Assembly: GCA_965220105.1 (NCBI GenBank)
Contig: OZ244811.1
Span: 620,001 to 684,000 of the forward strand
Direction of reading: 5' to 3'
Length of the DNA stretch: 64,000 bases
Origin: Bin87 sp965220105
GTDB taxonomy: Bacteria; Chloroflexota; Dehalococcoidia; Lucifugimonadales; UBA3495
Shown piece after piece: positions 57,280 through 64,000 of the stretch (positions are counted from its first letter, which is position 1; each line of letters opens with the position of its first letter). Below the pieces are notes generated by a model that was not told the DNA's origin, made no database searches, and saw only the letters and a list, made by a program, of their open reading frames with translations. The translations under genes and the position numbers were made by a program.

Positions 57280-59301
57280 ATGGCGCATTACGACATTATC
57301 ATTCGAAGCGGTACCATCGTTGACGGCACGCGCACGCCGCGGTTCGTCAGCGACATCGCCATCAAGGACGGCAAAGTCGCCAAGATCGGCGGGCTTAACG
57401 GAAGCACTGCCGACCGGGTGCTGAACGCCGACGGCCTGATCGTCGCACCCGGGTTCGTGGACCTGCACACCCATTACGATGCCCAAATTTTCTGGGACCC
57501 GTATTGCACGCTCTCGGGATGGCACGGCGTAACCTCGGTCGCCTTGGGCAACTGCGGCTTTGGCTTCGCTCCCTCGCGGGTGGAGGACCAGGACCGGGCC
57601 ATGCTGAGCATGACCCGCAACGAGGCCATCCCCTACGACGCCATGAAAGAAGGCATGCCCTGGAACTGGGTGACTTTCCCTGACTTCATCGACAGCCTTA
57701 CAAATACGCCCAAAGGCGTCAACTGCCTTACCTACGTGCCGCTCACGCCGCTCTATGCCTGGGTGATGGGTTGGGACGAAGCCAAGACTCGCCGCCCGAC
57801 CGAGGCAGAGTTGCAGGAGATGGTTCGTCTCATCAACGAGGCCATGGATGCCGGCGCCTGTGGTTGGTCGGCCCAGGTCCTTGGCGTCAACTCCGTGCAG
57901 CGTGACTACGACGGCACGCCGATGATCACCGACATGCTGTCGGAAAACGAAGTGCTGACCTTCGCCAAAGTCCTGGCCGACCGCGACGAGGGCTTCATCG
58001 AATTGGCGTATCAGGAGACGGGTGAAGAGGGCCGACCGCTGGGCGAGGAGACCCGCCTGTTCTTCGAAAAGGTGGCCGAGGTCGCCAAGAGGCCGGTGCT
58101 GTACCAGGCCGTCGCGCCCAACTCGGTCCATCCCGAGCAGCACCGGGAACGCATCCGGTGGCTGGAAAGCTGTGCCGAGCGCGGCTTGCGGGTCTACGGG
58201 CAGGGAGCCACTCGCCGCGGCGGTTTCGAACTAACCTTCGAGGACTGGAACCTCTTCGACGATACCCCGGCCTGGCGCGAAGTAACGCTGGGCGACAAGG
58301 CGGAGCGCAAGGCCAAGATGCAGGACGCTGTGATGCGCGGCAAGCTCAAGGAAGAATGGGATTCCGGCCGTCGGCCCACCCAGGTTGTGCCGGGTTCGGT
58401 CGGCAGCCTTCAGGTGATGACCCGCAAGGTCAAGATCGACATCGGCGCCGAGTCCGACTACCCACACCTGCCGGCAAAGGTAAACGCCGGCGGGGCGGAC
58501 TACTTCCTGGTCAAGAACCGGGACGGCTACAAGCTCCTGTCCGTAGTTTGCGCGCACCAGGGCGGCACCGTCGACAGCGATGGTTGCCAGTTTGTTTGCG
58601 ACACCCACGGGTACGAGTACGAACACGACGGCGGACGCTGCACCACCAACCCCGACCTCAGGCTGAAGTCCTTTGTCGTGAACGTGGTTGATGGGCGCAT
58701 GATCGCCCTGGCTCCGGACGAGACCGAGGCTTCCAGCCCGCAGGCCGGCCAGACCGTGCAGCAGATTGCCGACGAGCAGGGCAAGCACGTCATCGACGCG
58801 CTGCTGGACATGTGCGTGGAAGACGACCTGGCCACCGAGTTCTTCGCCGATTCGCAAGGACGGGACCAGGCACAATTCACCGCCGAGGTGCTGGACTCCA
58901 TCCATATCGTTGCCGGCGTCTCCGACGGTGGCGCCCACGTCAAGTTCCTGACCGCCGGCACCTACCCGACGGACATGCTGACCTGGCTGGTTCGCGACGA
59001 AGGCGTCATCACCCTTGAGGATGCCCACTTCAAACTGTCCTACCTGCCCGCCCACTTCGGCGGATTCCGCGATCGCGGCGCCATCAAGGAAGGCGTGCCG
59101 GCGGACATCGTCGTTTACGACCTGGACAAGCTGGAAGTGCTGCCTTCGGAAGTGGCCGAAGACCTCCCTGGCGGAGAGTGGCGGCGCATTCAGAAGGCCA
59201 ACGGGTATCGCTGGACCATGGTCAACGGCGAGATTACCTTCGAAGACGGCGAGCCCACCGGAGCCTTCCCGGGTCGCTTGCTCCGTAACGGCATCGGGTA
59301 G
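57280..59301 (+). CDS. Amidohydrolase (N-acyl-D-amino-acid deacylase-like) with an inserted Rieske domain
   Basis: 673 residues. The barrel part has GFVDLHTHYDAQIFWDP (metal His pair), GNCGFGFAPSR (family Cys) and a late GVSDGGAHVKFLT, then ADIVVYDLDKL. Between about residues 385 and 480 lies a Rieske-type [2Fe-2S] segment: C424-x-H426 and C440-x2-H443 (VCAHQGG, FVCDTHG). Amidohydrolases of this group are usually 550-590 residues, so the extra 100 residues equal the insert. ATG 57280 has GGGAGGAG upstream. It likely hydrolyses an amide-type bond; why it would need an electron-transfer cluster is unclear. Confidence 0.85.
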   Translation: MAHYDIIIRSGTIVDGTRTPRFVSDIAIKDGKVAKIGGLNGSTADRVLNADGLIVAPGFVDLHTHYDAQIFWDPYCTLSGWHGVTSVALGNCGFGFAPSRVEDQDRAMLSMTRNEAIPYDAMKEGMPWNWVTFPDFIDSLTNTPKGVNCLTYVPLTPLYAWVMGWDEAKTRRPTEAELQEMVRLINEAMDAGACGWSAQVLGVNSVQRDYDGTPMITDMLSENEVLTFAKVLADRDEGFIELAYQETGEEGRPLGEETRLFFEKVAEVAKRPVLYQAVAPNSVHPEQHRERIRWLESCAERGLRVYGQGATRRGGFELTFEDWNLFDDTPAWREVTLGDKAERKAKMQDAVMRGKLKEEWDSGRRPTQVVPGSVGSLQVMTRKVKIDIGAESDYPHLPAKVNAGGADYFLVKNRDGYKLLSVVCAHQGGTVDSDGCQFVCDTHGYEYEHDGGRCTTNPDLRLKSFVVNVVDGRMIALAPDETEASSPQAGQTVQQIADEQGKHVIDALLDMCVEDDLATEFFADSQGRDQAQFTAEVLDSIHIVAGVSDGGAHVKFLTAGTYPTDMLTWLVRDEGVITLEDAHFKLSYLPAHFGGFRDRGAIKEGVPADIVVYDLDKLEVLPSEVAEDLPGGEWRRIQKANGYRWTMVNGEITFEDGEPTGAFPGRLLRNGIG

Positions 59302-59359
59302 ACACCCGCAACCCATTCGGGCGTCCGACGGCGAGTCAACGCCCCAACCGACTTAACGG

Positions 59360-59387
59360 GGGGGTCGCAGTGAATTCTGCGACCCCC
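59360..59387 (+). terminator. Strong stem-loop after the amidohydrolase
   Basis: GGGGGTCGCAG / CTGCGACCCCC, 11 pairs, six-base loop TGAATT, followed by TTCGG. Confidence 0.75.
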
Positions 59388-59468
59388 TTCGGTTGATACT
59401 TGGCCAGCCTGGCGTTATCTTGACCCCACAATCACAAAGACCCGCATCCCTGCAAAAGAGGCGTAATA

Positions 59469-61013
59469 ATGAAATACGACGTTATCGTAATCGGAGCCGG
59501 TTCCGGAGGTTGCGTGGTAGCCTCCCGGCTGGCCGAGGACGCCGAACGCTCGGTGTTGCTGCTGGAAGCCGGCCCGGATTACCCTGACTATCAGTATTAT
59601 CCCGACGACCTGAAGTACGGCTACAAACCGGACGCCTCCGCCCAGGGCGCTCCCCACAACTGGACCTGGTGGGCCCAGGGTTCCGCAGACCAGTCCGACC
59701 TGCTGCCCGCGCCTCGGGGCAAGGTGGTTGGCGGCACCAGCGCCATCAACGGACAGGTTCTGCTGCGCGGCGTTCCCGAAGATTACGATGGCTGGGCCGC
59801 CGCCGGCAACGACGAATGGTCGTTTTTGAACGTCCTGCCGTATTTCCGCAAGATGGAAACCGACCTGGATATTACCGATGATTTCCACGGCAACGAAGGT
59901 CCGATTCCGGTGCGGCGATTCAAGCGCGAGACCTGGCTCCCCTTCCAGGGCGCCTTCGTCCAGGCATCCCTGGAAGCCGGCTATCCGGAAGACCACGACA
60001 TGAACGCCCCTGATTCCGGTGGCGTGGGCCCGATCCCCATGAACAACCCGGAGGGCGTACGCATGAGCACCGCCCTCACTTTCCTGAGCGCGGTGCGGCA
60101 TCGGCTCAACCTCACGGTGCGGGCCGACGTGATGGTGCATCGGATCCTGTTTGAAGGAAACCGGGCCGTGGGCGTGCAGGTGGAGAGCGGAGGTGAGGTC
60201 TACCAAATTGAGGCCGACCAGATAGTGCTGAGCGCCGGCGCCATGGCCTCACCCCAACTTTTGATGCTCTCCGGCGTCGGCCCCGCCGATCACCTTCGGG
60301 AAATCGGCGTTCCGGTGGTGCACGATCTCCCGGGCGTGGGCCAGAATTTACGCGATCACCCCATCGTCGCCGTCATTTGCCAGGTACGCGACGACCATCC
60401 CCAGGACTCGTTGGCTCCCCGCACTCAAACTGCCCTACGCTACACCGCCACCGGGTCCCCCGACCGCAACGACATGCAGATTACCGCCTCGTCCTTCTCG
60501 TCTCCCATCGGCGGCGCCGACCCCTTCAACCCGGAGGGCGTCCGGTTCAACTGCATCCTGGAGCTGGCCGACGGCGCGGGCGAGGTGAGGCTTTCGGCCA
60601 ACGACCCCAGCGTCCAACCGTCGCTGAACTACCGCTACCTGGAGTTGGAGCGCGACCGGGAGCGCCTCCGCGAATCCGTCCGGATTACCATGGAGCTGCT
60701 GGGGCACGATTCCTTCGGTCCAATCGTGGAGCGGGTCCTGCAACCGTCGGAAGCCGATTTGGCTTCCGACGACGCTCTGGACGCGTGGATGCGTCGAACC
60801 GTGTTCAATACCACCCATGCCTCCGGCACGTGCAAGATAGGCCCGGCCAGCGACCCAACGGCAGTGGTGGATCAGCGCCTGAACGTCCATGGCCTGCAGA
60901 ACATCAAGGTGGCCGACGCCTCGGTGATGCCCAACGTGATTCGGGCCAACACCAACTGCACCACCATCATGATTGGGGAGCGGTGCGCCGACTGGGTTAA
61001 GGCCGGGCAGTAA
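59469..61013 (+). CDS. GMC-family FAD oxidoreductase (choline/alcohol dehydrogenase-like)
   Basis: 514 residues, start ATG 59469 behind AAAGAGG. FAD motif GAGSGG (9-14), GMC signature GGTSAINGQVLLRG, second signature SAGAMASPQLLMLSGVGP, catalytic His in THASGTCKIG and the terminal ANTNCTTIMIGERCAD. It would oxidise a primary alcohol to an aldehyde in the cytosol. The exact substrate is not readable. Confidence 0.92.
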   Translation: MKYDVIVIGAGSGGCVVASRLAEDAERSVLLLEAGPDYPDYQYYPDDLKYGYKPDASAQGAPHNWTWWAQGSADQSDLLPAPRGKVVGGTSAINGQVLLRGVPEDYDGWAAAGNDEWSFLNVLPYFRKMETDLDITDDFHGNEGPIPVRRFKRETWLPFQGAFVQASLEAGYPEDHDMNAPDSGGVGPIPMNNPEGVRMSTALTFLSAVRHRLNLTVRADVMVHRILFEGNRAVGVQVESGGEVYQIEADQIVLSAGAMASPQLLMLSGVGPADHLREIGVPVVHDLPGVGQNLRDHPIVAVICQVRDDHPQDSLAPRTQTALRYTATGSPDRNDMQITASSFSSPIGGADPFNPEGVRFNCILELADGAGEVRLSANDPSVQPSLNYRYLELERDRERLRESVRITMELLGHDSFGPIVERVLQPSEADLASDDALDAWMRRTVFNTTHASGTCKIGPASDPTAVVDQRLNVHGLQNIKVADASVMPNVIRANTNCTTIMIGERCADWVKAGQ

Positions 61014-61080
61014 GCCCGGTTTTTCGAGAGTCGGACGACACTACCAGGCAACTGAATCAATTTCTCATGCGCAGTCACTT

Positions 61081-61210
61081 CGTCATTGCGAGCGTAGCGT
61101 AGCAATCTTGTCGCCGCAGCAAAGGCCGTTCGTCGACGTATTTTCAACCTCATCGAGATTGCTACGTCCCTCGGCGAGCTCGGGATGAGCGGGTGCTCCT
61201 CGCAATGACG
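61081..61210. repeat. Intergenic palindromic (REP/MITE-like) repeat
   Basis: Outer arms CGTCATTGCGAG / CTCGCAATGACG and inner arms TAGCAATCT / AGATTGCTA form nested inverted repeats of about 130 bases. Similar elements with GTCATTGCGAG ends occur in many genomes. No other full copy in the window. Confidence 0.7.
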
Positions 61211-61261
61211 GATGGAAGTGGGTAAGCGTGAGCGTTCAATTTGCGATTGGGAGGGAGTTCA

Positions 61262-62197
61262 ATGTCTAATTTGGTATTGCAAACCGCCGTGGGCAACTAT
61301 GGCCACACCGCTCCGTTGAAGGACGGTACCGTAACTTCAGAAATGTTCGACATGGAGCACATCGAGGTTAATCCAGTCACCAGCATCTTCCGGCGCATGG
61401 TACGCGGGCTGGAGTTCGACGTGGCGGAGATGGCCCTCTCCACCTACATGTGCGCCCGCGCCCACGGCAAGGCGTTTACGGGAATCCCCGTATTCCTGAC
61501 CCGGGCCTTTTACCACGGCGGGATCCTGGTCAACAAGGCCAGCGGCATCGCAACGCCCAAAGACCTTGAGGGCAAAAGAATCGGCGTACGCAGCTACACC
61601 CTCACTCCCGGGGTCTGGACCCGGGGCATCCTGCAAACCGAATATGGCGTTGATCTGGATGCCGTGACGTGGGTGCTGTCCGGTGATGAGCACGTGGCCG
61701 AATTTGTGGCGCCCTCCAACGTGGTGTCGTCGCCCAACAACGATCTCGGTCAAATGCTGTTATCCGGCGAGATAGACGCCGCCATCGGCGCCGGCCGCGT
61801 GGATTCGCCGGATGTTCGCCAGCTATTTGACGAACCGGACGAGCTGGATGCTAACTGGCACCGCAAGACGGGGGTCTATCCCATTAGCCACATGCTGGTG
61901 GTCAAGGACGACGCCCTGGCGTCGAATCCAGGACTGGCCGGGGAGCTGTTCGATCTCTTCAGCGCCGCCCGGGCGCCGTACGTGGAGCGCCTGCGTTCCG
62001 GATCAGCATCGGCCCCCGGGGACCAGTCATTCCTGAACCTGGCTGCTATTGTGGGGGACGACCCCATACCATACGGCTTCGAAAGCTCTCTGAAAACCCT
62101 GGAGACCTTCATAGACTACAACGTGGAACAAAAGGTGATCCCCGCTCGCGTCAGCGCCGAGGAATTGTTCCCGGCGTCGACGTTGTCGATGGCATAG
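61262..62197 (+). CDS. 4,5-dihydroxyphthalate decarboxylase / binding-protein-like enzyme
   Basis: 311 residues from ATG 61262 (GGGAGG upstream). No signal peptide, so not a classical transporter component. The type-2 periplasmic-binding fold shows in EVNPVTSIFRRMVRGLEFDVAEMALSTY-like order (only part quoted: FDVAEMALSTY), GKRIGVRSYTLTPGVW and EIDAAIGAG. Homologues are annotated as 4,5-dihydroxyphthalate decarboxylase, and aromatic degradation would fit the neighbours. Function moderately sure only. Confidence 0.75.
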   Translation: MSNLVLQTAVGNYGHTAPLKDGTVTSEMFDMEHIEVNPVTSIFRRMVRGLEFDVAEMALSTYMCARAHGKAFTGIPVFLTRAFYHGGILVNKASGIATPKDLEGKRIGVRSYTLTPGVWTRGILQTEYGVDLDAVTWVLSGDEHVAEFVAPSNVVSSPNNDLGQMLLSGEIDAAIGAGRVDSPDVRQLFDEPDELDANWHRKTGVYPISHMLVVKDDALASNPGLAGELFDLFSAARAPYVERLRSGSASAPGDQSFLNLAAIVGDDPIPYGFESSLKTLETFIDYNVEQKVIPARVSAEELFPASTLSMA

Positions 62198-62265
62198 GCC
62201 TCCGGCGCGACCCGCTAGGGATGGCGCTATGATTGTTTTGCTCAAGATCGGGGCACGGAGGGGAC

Positions 62266-63183
62266 ATGGCGAAGTACTCATTCCGACTTCCCAACGCAGA
62301 CTACCTGGGTTTCCCGGCCACCTCTCAAGCCATCGTCGAAACGGCGTGCAAGGCCGAGGAGTTGGGTTTTGACGCCCTGTTCGTCAACGACCACGTGATC
62401 GTAGATGATTCTCCGCGCAGCGAATCGTGGCGCAATGTCTACGACCCGCTGATGGTGTTGTCCTACGTAGCGGCGCGGACCTCTCGGGTAATGCTGGGAA
62501 CCTCCGTCCTCATCATGCCGTATCGCAATCCCATCGTAACGGCCAAGATGGTTGCGACGCTGGACCAAATGTCCGGTGGCCGCGCCATTGCCGGGGTGGG
62601 AGCTGGCTGGAACGAAGCCGAATACGAGGCTCTGGGCGTTCCCCATCGCGAACGCGGGGCGCGCACCAACGAATACCTGCACCTGTGGAAAGCCTGCTGG
62701 GAACCTGGCCCTACTACCTTCCACGGCCGGTTCTTCTCCTTCGACAACATGCACGTCAACCCCAAGCCCGCGCAGCAACCCCATCCGCCCATCTGGATCG
62801 GCGGGTCCAGCCACGCTGCGCTGCGGCGCGCTGCCAGGTTCGCCCAGGTGTGGCAACCGACGCCTACCGGGCTGTCCGACCTTATCAGCAACCAGGCTTA
62901 TCTTCGGGACGTGTGCGCCGAAATCGGCCGGGCGGATGTGCCGGCGACCCGCATGAGTTTTCGGGTCAACTTCAGCCACATCACCGGGAGTTCCAGCGCG
63001 GGAAATGACCGGCCTACGGGACAGGGCAGCCCGGAACAGGTAGCGTCGGACCTGCAACGTTACCGGCAGGAGGCGGGTCTGGAGCAATTCCAGATCAACT
63101 TTAACGGGTGCGGCAGCCTGCAACAGCTGTTGGACTCTATGGACGTGCTGGTTCAGGAGGTAATCCCAAAAGTCGACGCTTGA
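62266..63183 (+). CDS. LLM class (luciferase-like) flavin-dependent oxidoreductase
   Basis: 305 residues, start ATG 62266 after GGAGGGG. The TIM-barrel family motifs are AEELGFDALFVNDHV, YVAARTSRVMLGTSVLI, QMSGGRAIAGVGAGWNEAEY and HPPIWIGGSS. Members use FMN or F420 as monooxygenases or dehydrogenases; expansions of these are known in SAR202 bacteria. Same direction as its neighbours and 68 bases after the preceding gene. Confidence 0.9.
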   Translation: MAKYSFRLPNADYLGFPATSQAIVETACKAEELGFDALFVNDHVIVDDSPRSESWRNVYDPLMVLSYVAARTSRVMLGTSVLIMPYRNPIVTAKMVATLDQMSGGRAIAGVGAGWNEAEYEALGVPHRERGARTNEYLHLWKACWEPGPTTFHGRFFSFDNMHVNPKPAQQPHPPIWIGGSSHAALRRAARFAQVWQPTPTGLSDLISNQAYLRDVCAEIGRADVPATRMSFRVNFSHITGSSSAGNDRPTGQGSPEQVASDLQRYRQEAGLEQFQINFNGCGSLQQLLDSMDVLVQEVIPKVDA

Positions 63184-63251
63184 CGCGCGGGCCGGCACTG
63201 CGCCAAGACCCCGGAGGCCCGACACGAGATCGGAGTTGATTGGATAACCTG

Positions 63252-64000
63252 ATGGCTTTCCCCACCGAACGAAATGAAAAACGCCGGGTCCTGATGGACG
63301 CAGTAGACGGCGTGCGAGGCGCGTTGCAGGCCGGCGCTCAGGAGGCTGAGGAGACTGCCACGCTACCTCCAGCGTCGGTTGAGGCTCTCTACGATTCGGG
63401 GTTATTGCGGCTGAAATTGCCTCACGTCCTGGGCGGCGCGGAGGCGGACCTGGTGACTCAGCTCGACGTGCTGGAAGAAGTCAGCCGCATCGAGCCGGCA
63501 GCGGGTTGGTGCCTGATGATCGGCGCGGCCAGCGTGGGTAGCCTGGCGGCGTTCCTCCCCGATGCGGCCATCGATGAACTTTTCGTCAACGGGAATCCCC
63601 CCAGGACGGCGGGCGCATTCGCGCCGTTTGGTAAAGCGGTACCCGTGGACGGCGGCTATAGGGTCAGCGGGCGCTGGCCCTTCGGCAGCGGTGTTCGGCA
63701 TTCCCAGTGGGTTTCCGCCGGCGCCCGGGTAGTGACCGAAGAACCGGGCTATCCCGACCAACTACGATGCGTGATGCCCACTCCAGATGTAAAGATCCAC
63801 GACAATTGGGACGTGATGGGTCTGCGAGGCACTGGCAGTTGCGACTTTTCGGTGGACAACCTGTTCGTTCCCGAACGGTTTGCCTGGGACGTATCCTCCA
63901 CCGAACCACTGCGGGGCGGAGCGTTATATCGGCTGGGACGCCCGGGCTTCGTCACCAACGAGCACTCGGCATTCGCCCTCGGCGTGGCGCGCCGCGCCCT
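63252..64000 (+). CDS. Acyl-CoA-dehydrogenase-fold flavoprotein (HsaA/hydroxylase-like), 3' end outside window
   Basis: 249 residues are visible from ATG 63252. The N-terminal helical domain (LYDSGLLRLKLPHVLGG, RIEPAAGWCLMIG) and the beta domain with GRWPFGSGVRHSQW and WDVMGLRGTGSCDFSVDNLFVP are typical of flavin-dependent aromatic hydroxylases and sulfur-acquisition monooxygenases related to acyl-CoA dehydrogenases. It likely works with a flavin reductase found elsewhere. The frame is open to the window edge. Confidence 0.85.
   Translation, partial: MAFPTERNEKRRVLMDAVDGVRGALQAGAQEAEETATLPPASVEALYDSGLLRLKLPHVLGGAEADLVTQLDVLEEVSRIEPAAGWCLMIGAASVGSLAAFLPDAAIDELFVNGNPPRTAGAFAPFGKAVPVDGGYRVSGRWPFGSGVRHSQWVSAGARVVTEEPGYPDQLRCVMPTPDVKIHDNWDVMGLRGTGSCDFSVDNLFVPERFAWDVSSTEPLRGGALYRLGRPGFVTNEHSAFALGVARRA

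Noticed and set aside
8785..62197. All frameshifts as sequencing errors
   Set aside because: Several are in short homopolymers and may be, but intact metabolic genes on both sides have none, and the insertions, fusions and 16-bp duplication cannot be base-calling errors.
1..64000. CRISPR arrays
   Set aside because: No series of regularly spaced short direct repeats was seen on reading the window.

Overview
The window looks like part of a GC-rich bacterial chromosome, most plausibly Chloroflexota (SAR202/Dehalococcoidia-like). That is inferred from the gene mix: CO/xanthine-dehydrogenase-type hydroxylase subunits, a flavin monooxygenase, a GMC oxidase, an LLM flavoenzyme and an N-acyl-amino-acid-type amidohydrolase. 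A lipoprotein with a Thr/Pro-rich linker and a very heavy insertion-sequence load point the same way. No rRNA or taxonomic marker is present, so the assignment is tentative.

Layout. 1-8357: intact metabolic genes (molybdenum hydroxylase subunits, glyA, a methyltransferase, a TlpA-like lipoprotein, an amidase with a small partner). The TlpA gene has an in-frame TGA exactly at the first redox cysteine, followed at once by a SECIS-like hairpin, so it is a strong selenoprotein candidate. 8446-12519: an Excalibur-domain ORF, a HEPN-STAND-TPR (candidate defence) gene with one frameshift, and a class III aminotransferase. 12670-34429: an accessory island that starts at a tRNA 3'-end remnant beside a tyrosine integrase. 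It carries an excisionase-like gene, a primase/helicase module, a hammerhead-like RNA, a run of small unknown genes, five insertion sequences or transposase genes, and an OLD-family nuclease truncated by an IS. tRNA-Gly(GCC) follows at 34882-34956.

35364-53975 is the wreck of one urea utilisation cluster, urtA-(urtB, urtC lost)-urtD-urtE-glnA-ureA-ureB-ureC-ureF-ureG-ureD. Only urtE, ureB and ureF read open and full length. The others carry nonsense codons, single-base indels, deletion fusions (transposase-urtD and glnA-ureA) and a 6.8-kb transposon in ureC. That transposon (44501-51326) has imperfect terminal repeats and an 8-bp target duplication. Its IS1595-type transposase overlaps a methyltransferase-like gene, and it carries a tRNA-like gene with anticodon ACC, two HEPN-type genes, a three-gene operon of an uncharacterised family ending in a Nudix gene, and a further IS5-type element inside the Nudix gene. 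Removing the transposon and one target copy restores a 572-residue UreC once a single C is also dropped.

54048-64000 is intact again: a Baeyer-Villiger-type monooxygenase divergent from a lactonase-like propeller, an amidohydrolase with an inserted Rieske domain, a GMC oxidase, a binding-protein-like decarboxylase homologue, an LLM oxidoreductase and a partial acyl-CoA-dehydrogenase-fold enzyme. Together these suggest oxidation of organic or aromatic substrates.

Frameshifts are concentrated in mobile and urea genes and absent from the flanking metabolic genes. That favours real decay over uniform sequencing error, although several one-base changes lie in short homopolymers and need read-level confirmation.
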